Of a stretch of 49,175 nucleotides of DNA, positions 1 to 8,259 are shown piece by piece (the first letter of the stretch is position 1; the number at the start of each line of letters is the position of its first letter). The notes below the pieces were generated by a model. The model saw nothing but the letters and a program-made list of their open reading frames with translations. It had not been told where the DNA came from and ran no database searches. The position numbers and the translations under genes were made by a program. Source of the DNA: JAVKSL01 sp050744085 (GTDB taxonomy: Bacteria; Actinomycetota; Acidimicrobiia; Acidimicrobiales; JAJPHD01); contig JBOGGU010000051.1 of the NCBI GenBank assembly GCA_050744085.1, positions 1 to 49,175 on the forward strand. The letters are read 5' to 3'.

Positions 1-567
1 CGTTGACGGCCCCGTCTGCATCGGCCAGGCGAGCCCGGAGGTCGTCCAGCTCGTCGAGGCATCTCCGCAGCTCCAAAGCCGCCGGTAGTCGGTCCAAGTC
101 GCCGGGGATGAGTTCGCACATGCGCAAGTCAGCGGGGTCGATGCTGGCGAGCAACTCCAAGAGCTCCTGCCACTCGGCATCTGTGCACGGCAGGCTGGCG
201 CCCAGCGGCAGTGCGTCCTGGATGATTTCGAGGTCAGGGTTGGCGGCCAACTCAGGGTCAGGCGGGCGCCGGCCTCCCAGGCACCGGGGATCTCTGACGC
301 CTCCGCAGAGCGGGCGTCGCGCAGCTGGTTGGTCGCCCGGCTCGTGGCGGCGGCGGTATCTGCGACCTCACCTTCGAGGCGAGCGATCTCGGCGCCGATG
401 TACGCCGGGTCGTAGGTGCAGACCCTTTCCTGGACGGCGTTGACTGCATCCTCAACCGCGAGTGGGGAGATCTGGTGGCCGCCAGTGGGGAGGTTTGCTG
501 TCCGCCCCTGGGGAGATCCCGTTGGCCCTTGACAGGCGCCAGCATCGATCATGGTCGCGACGGTCAT
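1..567 (-). CDS. Unknown coiled-coil-rich protein, partial, with apparent frameshift
   Basis: I do not recognise the family. Translation from ATG at 567 (AGAAGGA Shine-Dalgarno at about 571-577) gives MTVATMIDAGACQG, then a charged helical stretch (AVEDAVNAVQERV, IGAEIARLEGEVA). Near base 262 the natural-looking reading moves by one base: downstream the good frame reads NPDLEIIQDALPLGAS, EWQELLELLASIDPADL and LDELDDLRARLADADG, acidic, Leu-rich and high in GC3. The original frame becomes Ser/Cys/Trp-rich there although it has no stop. The gene runs off the left edge, so its C-terminus is unseen. It follows the zinc-finger gene on the same strand. The frameshift may be decay or a sequencing error. 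Confidence 0.5.
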   Translation of the reverse strand, partial: MTVATMIDAGACQGPTGSPQGRTANLPTGGHQISPLAVEDAVNAVQERVCTYDPAYIGAEIARLEGEVADTAAATSRATNQLRDARSAEASEIPGAWEAGARLTLSWPPTLTSKSSRTHCRWAPACRAQMPSGRSSWSCSPASTPLTCACANSSPATWTDYRRLWSCGDASTSWTTSGLAWPMQTGPST

Positions 568-723
568 CGTGGTCCTTCTCAAGAGTTGGTCGAACTTCTC
601 GTGAGGTTGACGCAATGGCCGTCACCGCTGGGGGGACCCTCCAACTACGCCGCGAATTGTGAAACGCCTCTAAGCTGCCGAAGCCGATTCGATTCAGTGG
701 TGAGACTCCGAAGATAAGAGGCG

Positions 724-864
724 CTACTTACACCTAGGACATTTGCCCGTCCCCCTGCATTTAGGGCACTCTTTTGGGTTGGTACCCCGACCAGTACTCA
801 CGTGCTTCCTACCACCGCAGTCCTGACAGGTCTTCGTGTTGCGGCATTCGCTACAGTTTGTCAT
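724..864 (-). CDS. 46-residue cysteine-rich DnaJ-like zinc-finger protein
   Basis: A very small gene: ATG at 864, TAG at 724-726, with an AAGGG Shine-Dalgarno about 9 bases upstream. The protein starts MTNCSECRNTKTCQDCGG and ends CPKCRGTGKCPRCK. It has eight cysteines in four CxxC pairs, two of them in the DnaJ central-domain form CxxCxGxG, which in that family binds two zinc ions. There is no J-domain, so this is a free-standing zinc module. It sits downstream of the kinase/phosphatase operon on the same strand. A role as adaptor or chaperone partner for the operon's AAA+ ATPase is inference only. The cysteine spacing makes chance unlikely. Confidence 0.7.
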   Translation of the reverse strand: MTNCSECRNTKTCQDCGGRKHVSTGRGTNPKECPKCRGTGKCPRCK

Positions 865-929
865 CTATTATCACCCTTTTTTAATCGTGAACGTCGGTCT
901 CGGCTTCTCATCCGCACCGATCTGTCTTG

Positions 930-1154
930 TCATTCTATCTTCTTTCGGTCCTCCTGTTCCATGGCGCTTGACGATTTGATATACCCATTTGCCCTGGTAC
1001 CGCGGGTGTACGTGAGGGGCAAGCGTTCAGGGTGGCGCTCAGAATGTTGGGAAGCTGGTATCGGACCAAGCTGGCGGCGGTGGTCGGCACCGAGTTCCGC
1101 CACGAGGGCCGATCCGATCGCGGAGGCGGTGCTTGCGACCGGGGACCTGAACAC
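930..1154 (-). CDS. Possible small protein of unknown function
   Basis: A 74-codon frame opens with GTG 10 bases after the stop of the membrane-protein gene at 1165 and ends TGA at 930. The N-terminal half has GC-rich third positions and a plausible composition (VASTASAIGSALVAELGADHRRQLG); the end is charged (SAMEQEDRKKIE). There is no good Shine-Dalgarno and no recognisable domain. It may equally be non-coding sequence between the membrane-protein gene and the zinc-finger gene. Included because it fills an otherwise empty 300-base stretch in operon-like position. Confidence 0.3.
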   Translation of the reverse strand: MFRSPVASTASAIGSALVAELGADHRRQLGPIPASQHSERHPERLPLTYTRGTRANGYIKSSSAMEQEDRKKIE

Positions 1155-1164
1155 TTCCGAACCA

Positions 1165-1863
1165 TCACAACCGGCTCCGACGGGCCACGACGAGGAGCAT
1201 TGTGAGTGTGCCCATCAGTACGGTCATAATAGTGGATAGTGTGACGATTTGGTCACCGTCGTAGTGTTGCATTACCCCGTAGGTGATCGCTACCGCACCG
1301 ATCTGCACTAGCAGTCGACTGCCGAGCGAGGTATGTCCACATAAGATCACGACAGCGATTGCGACAACGAGGACATCGAGACCTGCTCCGGCCGTCTGGT
1401 GAATAGACCACGCTCCGACGGCCAAGACCATGTCAGCGGCAGCTAGGACCACCGCTTGGGCGCCTCCTTCCGACCGTCTGCTCATGTTCCCAGGCAGAGC
1501 AAATAGGACCGCCAACAGGCAAGCGAGCGCCGCGAGCAATATGCCAGCCCACAGAATCGTCGTACTGCCAGTCGAGCTAACGTGCGGGAGCACGCTAACG
1601 ACTTTTGCGAGGTCCATAACAATGTTTGCGCCGAGCGCCATAGTCAATACGTAGGTAACCCACAGCACGGCGACGCTGCGATTGCTGTATCGCATGGGAC
1701 CGGTAGAGGTCCGCAGCATGGAAGACCTTTGCTTGCGCTGTTTAGGACCCCCTCCTCGCAGGCTGGAGGTCCTCGATCTGCCAAGCAGCCCACGACCCAA
1801 CGCCAGTCTGTAGATGACGATTAGGCCTGCGATGACCAGAAGTCCAGCTGAAAGCGAACCCAT
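1165..1863 (-). CDS. Multi-pass membrane protein, unknown function
   Basis: 232 residues. ATG at 1863 is preceded by a strong AGGTGAT Shine-Dalgarno 5 bases away. Hydrophobic segments lie roughly at residues 3-22, 64-86, 102-125, 138-155, 158-176, 184-200 and 205-227. A basic cytoplasmic loop (about 23-60, RTSSLRGGGPKQRKQRSS) follows the first. No family motif is recognised. It lies 149 bases downstream of the kinase gene, same direction. Either it is the distal gene of the kinase operon or it has its own promoter in that gap. A membrane sensor or effector partner for the membrane-anchored kinase is a guess from position. Confidence 0.7.
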   Translation of the reverse strand: MGSLSAGLLVIAGLIVIYRLALGRGLLGRSRTSSLRGGGPKQRKQRSSMLRTSTGPMRYSNRSVAVLWVTYVLTMALGANIVMDLAKVVSVLPHVSSTGSTTILWAGILLAALACLLAVLFALPGNMSRRSEGGAQAVVLAAADMVLAVGAWSIHQTAGAGLDVLVVAIAVVILCGHTSLGSRLLVQIGAVAITYGVMQHYDGDQIVTLSTIMTVLMGTLTMLLVVARRSRL

Positions 1864-2012
1864 GGCATCACCTCTCTTCGGCAGATGACACCCATGCGAA
1901 CGGCCCCTACGAACCGAAACGTGTCCGCGGCGGAGGTCCGGAGAGAACGGGAACGTGAGCCTGGTTTAGTGTGAGCCAGAGGCATGCTACCCCTTAGTGT
2001 TCGTGAGCGCTG

Positions 2013-4262
2013 TCACGACTTGGGCAGGGAACGAAGTTCGTCCGTTAGGGAAGTCACTCGGGACCTAAGACGCCGCTGTTGAGCCTCTTTGACGGACATT
2101 CGTATGCGGAACAACAGCCACGTGCCGGCGATGAGGACGCCGGTGAGAACGGCCATTGAAGCAAAGACGTGGTAGGCTGTGGCGCTACTGGAATGGGTCC
2201 AAGAATAATGATTAAGCCAGACGTCCAAATGAACGAGACCTATATAGGCAGGGACGCCTAAGGCAATGATGAACCCCAATCCAACCTTCCGAACGTGGAT
2301 AGTGTCTAACCGACTCTGGGCGTCGTGGCGCATCCTTTCCAGGCTTCTGCGCCGATCAGCCTGTTGTGTAGCCCGAGCGTCTGCTTGTTCTTGGGCGAGT
2401 CGGGCAGCTTCTCTTTGGCGGGCGGCTTCTTGTTCTTTGCGGATGATGGCGGCGTGTTCTTCTTGGGCGAGGGGTGCGGCGGCGACTTTGAGCCAATCGA
2501 CGGCGGGGGTGAGGTCGTCGTCGGCTCCGCCACCCATCACGTCGTACCAGGGTCTGTGCAGTGCGGTGGGTGCGGCTTCCGCTCGGGCGTGGAGCTCGGC
2601 GGCGGCGTCGGTGTTGAGGATGACGTTGAGGAGGTGGGGGGCGACGTCGGCCGCTTGACGCCGGAGGGCGTCGGGAACCTGGGTGGCCTTGGACCGTTCC
2701 TTGACCTCGGCGATGTTGCGCTCCCAGACGTCGTCCAAGACGGGGAACTCTTCGCAGCCATCACAGGCGGCGTACGTGAGCAGGGAGCGCGAAGCGCTGA
2801 GGGCGACCAGGGTCTCGGACGCTTCGCTGTTCCCAGCTGCGGCTGTTCGGGTCAAGTTGTTCAGGTCGGCGGGGGCGATCGAGAACCCCCGGAAGACTGG
2901 GGGCAGATCGGGGTTCATCTCGGTGGCCAGCATCGCCACCAGACGGTCGGGCTTGAACCGCTGCTGGCCGGTCTTGGATCCCTGGTCCTTACAGTGGCTG
3001 ATGGCTCGGAGGAGACCGTCGCTGGGACCCTGGGCGGTGAGCCATTCCTCCAACTCGTCGAAGCCCCGCCCGAGTACCAGTGTCGCCGCCTCCCTCCAGG
3101 TCTCTTTGGTGGCGACCATGGCCACGGCGAGCTCTCGGGGGTCGTGGAAGGACTTCTTGGCAAACACCGGTGAGGGGCGCCGGGCCCGAGCGTCCCGAGC
3201 CGGGGGGGTGTCTTCTTTCACTTCCGGTGTGCCGCCGTGCAACCAGTCCCGGATCTCTGTGTCCGTCCAGCGGTGTTTGGGATCGCGGGTGAGCAGACCC
3301 CTCAACAGATGGCGCCATCGAGGATCGGTCACCGCTTGGAGGTCGATCGGCCGGGTGGCGAGCATGCTGTTGATCTGGGCGTCCTCGAGCCACCGACCGT
3401 CGTAGAGACGAAACGGATGGGTTCCGGTCAGCAACTCGAGGAGGGTGATGCCCAGCGACCAGTAGTCCATACTGGCCGACACGTCACCCCAGGCGGCTTC
3501 CGGGCCGGCGTAGGCGGAGGTGCGAGACCCCGAGCGCATCTCCCGGCTCGCCGCCAAGACCACGGCGAGCCCGAAATCGCCGAGCACCACATTCAAGGGC
3601 TGGCGGCCCCGGACGAGGATGTTGGGCGGTTTCACGTCACGATGCACCAGGTCACGGGTATGAACATGGGCCAGGGCGTCGGCCACCTGGGCCAGGACTT
3701 CCCGCACCAACGAGGCCGGAAGGGTGGGCCCTTCCCGCTCGATCAGGTCCTGGAGAGAGCCGAACTTGACCAGCTCCTGGACCTCCCACCAGTAGCCCTC
3801 GAACGCCCCGGCATCGAGAATGTGCAACAGGTGGCTCCCGCCCGCACCGTGAGCGGCCTGTCGCACTTGGTCGAGCACCGACCGCTTGACCTCACCGTGA
3901 CGGGCCCGGTACTGCTTGACCGCCACCTCCACTCCGTCGCTCAAGCGACGACAGACCGCCAGGTCCGCCTCACCCCCCGTAGTCGACAGATCCTTAATCA
4001 CCTCATACTCGTCGAGGAGCGGGGGGAAGAGGTTGAAGCGCAGGTAGCCCGCCCCGACCCCAAACGGCTCACCCCCGGGGCGACCCGGCCTACCCGGAAC
4101 TCCGGCCGCCCCATCCCGCTGCGTCAGTGGTCCTCCTCCGCCAGCGGTCCGGCCAGGAGTGTCCCTCGAAGTGACGGGGGCGTCGCGCGTGGTCCCCGGC
4201 GCGACCGTGTGGGAACGATCATCGTCGTCACCGTCGAGCACCGTACGAGGCGGCATCGTCAT
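2013..4262 (-). CDS. Membrane-anchored Ser/Thr protein kinase (Hanks type)
   Basis: 749 residues. After a Gly/Pro/Asp-rich N-terminal tail (1-75) comes a kinase domain (about 84-345) with the VAVK lysine at K116, catalytic loop HRDVKPPN (207-214), DFG (229-231), AGPEA as the APE motif (252-256) and DYWSLG (266-271). The glycine loop is degenerate (STTGGEAD, 93-100). A long helical region follows, then a Glu/Arg/Ala coiled coil (about 605-655), two membrane segments (about 660-680 and 697-720) and a basic cytoplasmic tail. So the kinase is tethered at its C-terminus, unlike PknB-type receptors with extracellular sensor domains. The ATG overlaps the stop of the PP2C gene by 4 bases. It probably phosphorylates Thr residues read by the FHA protein encoded upstream. 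Confidence 0.93.
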   Translation of the reverse strand: MTMPPRTVLDGDDDDRSHTVAPGTTRDAPVTSRDTPGRTAGGGGPLTQRDGAAGVPGRPGRPGGEPFGVGAGYLRFNLFPPLLDEYEVIKDLSTTGGEADLAVCRRLSDGVEVAVKQYRARHGEVKRSVLDQVRQAAHGAGGSHLLHILDAGAFEGYWWEVQELVKFGSLQDLIEREGPTLPASLVREVLAQVADALAHVHTRDLVHRDVKPPNILVRGRQPLNVVLGDFGLAVVLAASREMRSGSRTSAYAGPEAAWGDVSASMDYWSLGITLLELLTGTHPFRLYDGRWLEDAQINSMLATRPIDLQAVTDPRWRHLLRGLLTRDPKHRWTDTEIRDWLHGGTPEVKEDTPPARDARARRPSPVFAKKSFHDPRELAVAMVATKETWREAATLVLGRGFDELEEWLTAQGPSDGLLRAISHCKDQGSKTGQQRFKPDRLVAMLATEMNPDLPPVFRGFSIAPADLNNLTRTAAAGNSEASETLVALSASRSLLTYAACDGCEEFPVLDDVWERNIAEVKERSKATQVPDALRRQAADVAPHLLNVILNTDAAAELHARAEAAPTALHRPWYDVMGGGADDDLTPAVDWLKVAAAPLAQEEHAAIIRKEQEAARQREAARLAQEQADARATQQADRRRSLERMRHDAQSRLDTIHVRKVGLGFIIALGVPAYIGLVHLDVWLNHYSWTHSSSATAYHVFASMAVLTGVLIAGTWLLFRIRMSVKEAQQRRLRSRVTSLTDELRSLPKS

Positions 4263-5113
4263 GACCGACCTTCCTCTCTCTGTTCGGGTGACCTCTGGGC
4301 CACCGGGTCTGTTTGGTCGTTCGGCTCGGGATCGTCGGCGACGGTGATGATGTCGACGACGACGATCGACACGTTGTCCGGTCCGCCCGCCTGCAGGGCG
4401 GCCTCCAGCAGCCCGGTGGCGGCCTGGGCGGTGTCGAGACCGAGCGCTGCGCTCTCGCCCGTGACCGTCACGGCGTCGGTCAGCCCGTCGCTGCAGATGA
4501 GGAACCGGTCGCCGGGTTGCAGCACGACCTCATACGCGTGTGGGTCGATGCTCTGTTCGACCCGACCCCCGCCGAGGCATTGGACGACCGACGTGGTGGG
4601 GGCGTCGTCGGGTTGGCCGGGCAGGCGCCGGGCGCGGTCGGTCTCGGTGAGAACCCCGGCATACCCGTCGACGACACGGAACACGGAGCTGTCCCCGACA
4701 TTGAACACGAAGCCCTTGGGACCGGCGATGACCATCCCGGCGATCGTCGCTCCCATGCCGGCCGCCTCGGGATGGCAGGCCGCGTAGGCGTACATGGCCA
4801 CGTTGGTCTCGACCAATACCCCCCGGACGGCGTCGATGCTGGTCAGACGGCCCGCGTTTCGGCTGACGCTGTCAGCGGCGAGACGGCTGGCGGTGGCCCC
4901 GGCGGCGTGACCGCCGAGACCGTCGACGACCAGCGCGACCAGCGGCCCTGTCGCCGACACGGTGACGTCAAGCGGCTCAGTGCAGCGCTCCGGGGACGAC
5001 CACCCGGCGACCGATACGGTGTCCTCGTTGGCCGGGCGGCAACACCCCGGGTGGGTGAGGGCAGCCAACCGCAGCCGGGTCACCGACGCCGACGCGGAAC
5101 TGTGGTCGCTCAC
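4259..5113 (-). CDS. PP2C-family protein phosphatase
   Basis: 284 residues, one soluble metal-dependent phosphatase domain. The PPM/PP2C motifs are all present: PANED (28-32), VVDGLGGHAAG (62-72), GMGATIAG (119-126), NVGDSSVFR (138-146), LICSDGLTD (205-213) and GGPDNVSIVVV (243-253). The metal-binding aspartates are intact, so it should be active against phospho-Ser/Thr. A short acidic tail (DDPEPNDQTDP) follows. Its stop overlaps the kinase start by 4 bases (ATGA), implying coupled synthesis of opposing enzymes. It lies 46 bases after the FHA gene. By analogy with PppA of type VI secretion it would reverse the kinase signal. Confidence 0.95.
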   Translation of the reverse strand: MSDHSSASASVTRLRLAALTHPGCCRPANEDTVSVAGWSSPERCTEPLDVTVSATGPLVALVVDGLGGHAAGATASRLAADSVSRNAGRLTSIDAVRGVLVETNVAMYAYAACHPEAAGMGATIAGMVIAGPKGFVFNVGDSSVFRVVDGYAGVLTETDRARRLPGQPDDAPTTSVVQCLGGGRVEQSIDPHAYEVVLQPGDRFLICSDGLTDAVTVTGESAALGLDTAQAATGLLEAALQAGGPDNVSIVVVDIITVADDPEPNDQTDPVAQRSPEQREEGRS

Positions 5114-5159
5114 CGGGATCGTCCCCCAAAGAACCGAGGCAGGGGCAGGCGGCAGCGCA

Positions 5160-5759
5160 TCACCCGTCGCTCACTTGTGGGGGACCAATGGAGAGACGAA
5201 GTCTGCAGTCGGCGGCCAAGCGCACAACCTGGTCGGACGACACCGCGACGGGCTGGCCGGCTGCCAGGCGCTGATCGTCGACAAAGGTGCCATTACTCGA
5301 ACGCAGGTCCGTGACGAACACCGCCCCGTCGTGCACGACGACATGGGCGTGGGAGCGGGACACGTTGGGGTAGCGCTCCAGGCGCCCGGCGAGAGGCGAA
5401 GTGGGATCGCGGCCCAAGCAGAACTCGGCGCCAGACAGGGTGAGGGTGTTGCCGTGATCGAAGTCGACCCTGAGACAAGGGGTGCTGGGCGCATGGAGGG
5501 GGGTCTCGCAGTAGGGGCAGCGATCCCGTCCTGGCGGGATCGCTGCGCCACAGTCCGGGTCTGGGCAGACCACCCGCTCCCGCTGGACGGGAGCCGGGGA
5601 ATCCGTCCCACTGGTTGTTGCGGTGGTGTCGGAAGGGTGGTCGCCGGTTGAGGACTGGGGCGCGGGGGCTTGGTCCTGGTCTCCGCCGCACACCTTGCAG
5701 AACGCTGAGCCAGCGGGGGTGGACTCTCCACAGTGGACGCAGGGGCTCAGCTCCGCCAC
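5160..5759 (-). CDS. Zinc-ribbon and FHA-domain phosphopeptide-binding protein
   Basis: 199 residues from GTG at 5759, with AGGAG 8 bases upstream. The first zinc ribbon uses C7/C10 and C21/C24. After a Ser/Thr/Pro linker, the second uses C65/C70 and C81/C84. An FHA domain (about 95-192) shows LGRD (115-118), NVSRSHAHV (132-140) and DLRSSNGTFVDD (151-162), the loops that bind phosphothreonine. The Thr-rich linker (DTTATTSGTD) is a plausible kinase target, allowing self-recognition. It overlaps the radical SAM gene by 13 bases. In the operon it is the likely reader of kinase activity, connecting phosphorylation to the ATPase. Upstream in-frame translation continues, but only into shadow sequence of the radical SAM gene. 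Confidence 0.93.
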   Translation of the reverse strand: MAELSPCVHCGESTPAGSAFCKVCGGDQDQAPAPQSSTGDHPSDTTATTSGTDSPAPVQRERVVCPDPDCGAAIPPGRDRCPYCETPLHAPSTPCLRVDFDHGNTLTLSGAEFCLGRDPTSPLAGRLERYPNVSRSHAHVVVHDGAVFVTDLRSSNGTFVDDQRLAAGQPVAVSSDQVVRLAADCRLRLSIGPPQVSDG

Positions 5760-6388
5760 GACACCTGCTCCTGGAGGACACCTCGGCGGGCCATGGCGTC
5801 GGCGACGAGGTCCATATCGCCTGGCCTGGGGATGCCGATGTACCAGATGGCGGTGTCGTCGACAGCCACCTGGACCCTGGGCCCAGGATCGGGTCGGTCC
5901 TGGTAGCGGCGGTGTGCGAGGTCGCTCAGGCAGATCACCGCCTGGTTGCCTGAGCCGGTCAGACTGTCCACGGGCGGGTTTTCTGACTCGAAAGGCTCGG
6001 GGATCAGGCAATCCAGCTTGTCCAGGAGCCTCCTGTGATGGTCCCGGAGCCGGTCTAGTGACCGGCCGCTGTAGCAGAGAACGTCTACTGGGCGGTCCAA
6101 CCCGGCCCGCCACTCCCATAGCCCGTCCAGGAGGGACCCGAGGGCGGCCGGCTGGTCGAAGGGCTCCCCGCCGCTGATCGTCACCCCATCCACCTCGTCG
6201 GCGGGAAGTCCCCGGACCCAGTCGAGCACCGCGTCGGTGTCGGTTCTCGAACCGGGGCGGCGGTCCCAGGTGTCCCGGGAAACGCAGCCCGGGCAGCGGA
6301 CGCTGCAACCCTGGAACCAGATCCCGGCCCGCCGGCCGTAGCCGAGCACTGTCACCGGGTAATGGAGACGGCTCAAGAAAAGTCTCAT
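5747..6388 (-). CDS. Radical SAM single-cluster protein (NrdG-like activase fold)
   Basis: 213 residues from ATG at 6388, chosen because that ATG overlaps the stop of the AAA+ gene (ATGA); the start six codons upstream would overlap more. The 4Fe-4S motif is CSVRCPGC (C28, C32, C35), followed by TISGGEPFD (70-78), the SAM-binding GGE. Short length and the early CxxxCxxC match the NrdG/PflA-like activase group, which make glycyl radicals on partner proteins or modify peptides; no SPASM domain is visible. No ribonucleotide reductase or glycyl-radical partner lies nearby, so its target is unknown. Its place between an ATPase and an FHA protein suggests it modifies a component of this operon (inference). 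Confidence 0.9.
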   Translation of the reverse strand: MRLFLSRLHYPVTVLGYGRRAGIWFQGCSVRCPGCVSRDTWDRRPGSRTDTDAVLDWVRGLPADEVDGVTISGGEPFDQPAALGSLLDGLWEWRAGLDRPVDVLCYSGRSLDRLRDHHRRLLDKLDCLIPEPFESENPPVDSLTGSGNQAVICLSDLAHRRYQDRPDPGPRVQVAVDDTAIWYIGIPRPGDMDLVADAMARRGVLQEQVSWRS

Positions 6389-8259
6389 GCCAGGGCCACC
6401 GCCCACTCGCCCCCCTCACAGGTCGCTTTCACGACCTTACACTGGGCGCCCACCCCGCTCCCGGTCTCGAACAAGGCTCGGGCCAGGGGGTTGACCAACG
6501 CCGTCTCCAAGAACGCGCCGATGCCCCGACCGCCGAACGACAGGTCGGCCGTCGCACGATCGTGGTAGAGCGCGGCCACCTCGTCATCGAGGGTCACCTC
6601 CGTGCCCACCTCCTTCTTCACCCGGCGGAGGATGTTGGTGGTGAACATGTCCACCAGCTCGTCGGCCACAGCTTGGCGGATGAAGTCGAAGACGACGATG
6701 TTGTCGCCGATCCGATTCAACAACTCGGGGCGGTTCAGGGTCTCGGTGAAATGGCGTCGGATGGCGTCCAGCACCCGCCCCTCGAGCTCGGCGGTGGGCA
6801 TGGCCGGATGGCAGTTCAGCACTCGGCGGCCCCTGTCGTCCTCCACATAGATCCCCAGGTTCGAGGTGAACACCAGGATCGTCTCAGAGAAATGCACGGT
6901 CCGGCCCATGGCGTCGGTGAGCCGCCCGTCCTCCAGGATCTGGAGGAACTTGTCCAGGATCCGGGGGTGGGCCTTCTCCACCTCGTCGAAGAGCACCAGA
7001 CTGAACGGTCGCTGACGCACGGCGTTGGTCAGCTCCCCGCCGGCGTCATGGCCCACGTAACCCGGCGGCGCCCCTACCAGGCGGGCGTCGCTGTGCTCAG
7101 CGGAGAACTCGCTCATGTCGAAGCGGGTGTAGGCCTCCTCGTCGCCGAACACGAGCTCGGTGACCGCCTTGGCCAGCTCGGTCTTGCCGACCCCTGTCGG
7201 CCCCGCGAAGAACACGATGCCCCTCGGGCGGGCCGCGTGCCCCGACGCGTGCGCCCCGGTCAGACCCAGCGTCGACCGGGCCAGGATGTCGGTGATCCGG
7301 GCCACGGCCCGCTCCTGGCCCCGCACCCGCCGGCACAGCATCTCCTGTCCGCCGGCGATCCGCTCCCGCACCTTCGGGCGTTTCCAGGGGTTGTCCAACA
7401 TACCCACCCGGTAGCAGCGCACCGCGTCCTCGATCTGATCCACCCCCACGCTCCGATCGATCGACAGTCGGGCCACGTCCTCCATGGCCCGCAACGTCAT
7501 CCCCTCGGTCTGCTCGGCGAAACGATCCGCTCCCGGGCCCGTCCCCTCACCGGCGCCCGGCATGCTGGGCAGGAGCAGCCCGGCCATGCGAGCCCGGTCG
7601 TCTAAGTCCGGCAGAGGCACCGGGACGGTGCGGATGGTCTCGTTGCCCGCCGCCAGCCAGGAAGGCAGATCCCGATCCCGGTTGGCTACCCAAACCACAC
7701 AGTTGTACAACAGGCCCGCTCGGACGCCTCTCTGATACAGAGGCTGGGCCGAGTGGGAGAGCTTCTCGGCCCGCACGAAGAACGCCCACTCCTCCTCGCT
7801 CAGATGCTGAGGATCAGCCACCAGACGCGACGCGTAGTCAAGCACGAACGCCAGCCGGTGCGCCCGACACGTCACCACCGCCTGGAGGAAGTCACCGAGC
7901 CTGGTCAGCGACACCGGCGTGGTCTCGGCCAACGACGCCCCGACCGCGGCGCTCATCGTGTCCCGGGCCGCCACGTCGCCCTCGGGTAGCACCCGCAGGT
8001 AATCCACCGGGTCATAGACCGCCATAGCCTCATAACCGCTGCGCTCCAGGCACGCCCACAACGAGTCGATCGTGGAACGCCGAACAACCTCTCCCTCCTC
8101 GCCGCCAAGGAGGTGCTTGTCGCGAACGTTGCCGGTCAAGATGAACTGCGAGTTGACCGGGACCAAGCCATCCACCTCCCCCAACCAGCGAGGGAAACCC
8201 TTCACCCGGTCCGCAAGCGAAGACACCTCCGAAGCCGACGGCGACCGGGCGAGAGTCAC
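6385..8259 (-). CDS. Two-module AAA+ ATPase, ClpB/ClpV-like, degenerate first module
   Basis: 624 residues, GTG start overlapping the preceding stop by 4 bases. Residues 320-624 form a Clp-type AAA+ domain: Walker A GPTGVGKT (353-360), pore loop PPGYVG (398-403), Walker B LVLFDEVEKAHP (421-432), sensor TSN (465-467), and a C-terminal small domain containing GIGAFLETALVNPLAR. Residues 1-290 look like a second AAA+ module with a Walker-B-like strand (LAFVLDYASRL, about 136-146) but no P-loop, so only one module should hydrolyse ATP. There is no Clp N-domain, no coiled-coil M insertion and no ClpP-binding loop that I can see. A disaggregase or remodelling role like ClpB/ClpV is inferred; the substrate is unknown. 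Confidence 0.9.
   Translation of the reverse strand: MTLARSPSASEVSSLADRVKGFPRWLGEVDGLVPVNSQFILTGNVRDKHLLGGEEGEVVRRSTIDSLWACLERSGYEAMAVYDPVDYLRVLPEGDVAARDTMSAAVGASLAETTPVSLTRLGDFLQAVVTCRAHRLAFVLDYASRLVADPQHLSEEEWAFFVRAEKLSHSAQPLYQRGVRAGLLYNCVVWVANRDRDLPSWLAAGNETIRTVPVPLPDLDDRARMAGLLLPSMPGAGEGTGPGADRFAEQTEGMTLRAMEDVARLSIDRSVGVDQIEDAVRCYRVGMLDNPWKRPKVRERIAGGQEMLCRRVRGQERAVARITDILARSTLGLTGAHASGHAARPRGIVFFAGPTGVGKTELAKAVTELVFGDEEAYTRFDMSEFSAEHSDARLVGAPPGYVGHDAGGELTNAVRQRPFSLVLFDEVEKAHPRILDKFLQILEDGRLTDAMGRTVHFSETILVFTSNLGIYVEDDRGRRVLNCHPAMPTAELEGRVLDAIRRHFTETLNRPELLNRIGDNIVVFDFIRQAVADELVDMFTTNILRRVKKEVGTEVTLDDEVAALYHDRATADLSFGGRGIGAFLETALVNPLARALFETGSGVGAQCKVVKATCEGGEWAVALA

Noticed and set aside
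5760..6419. N-terminal extension of the FHA protein
   Set aside because: The frame is open upstream to 6419 but has shadow composition over the radical SAM gene; GTG 5759 has a proper ribosome site.
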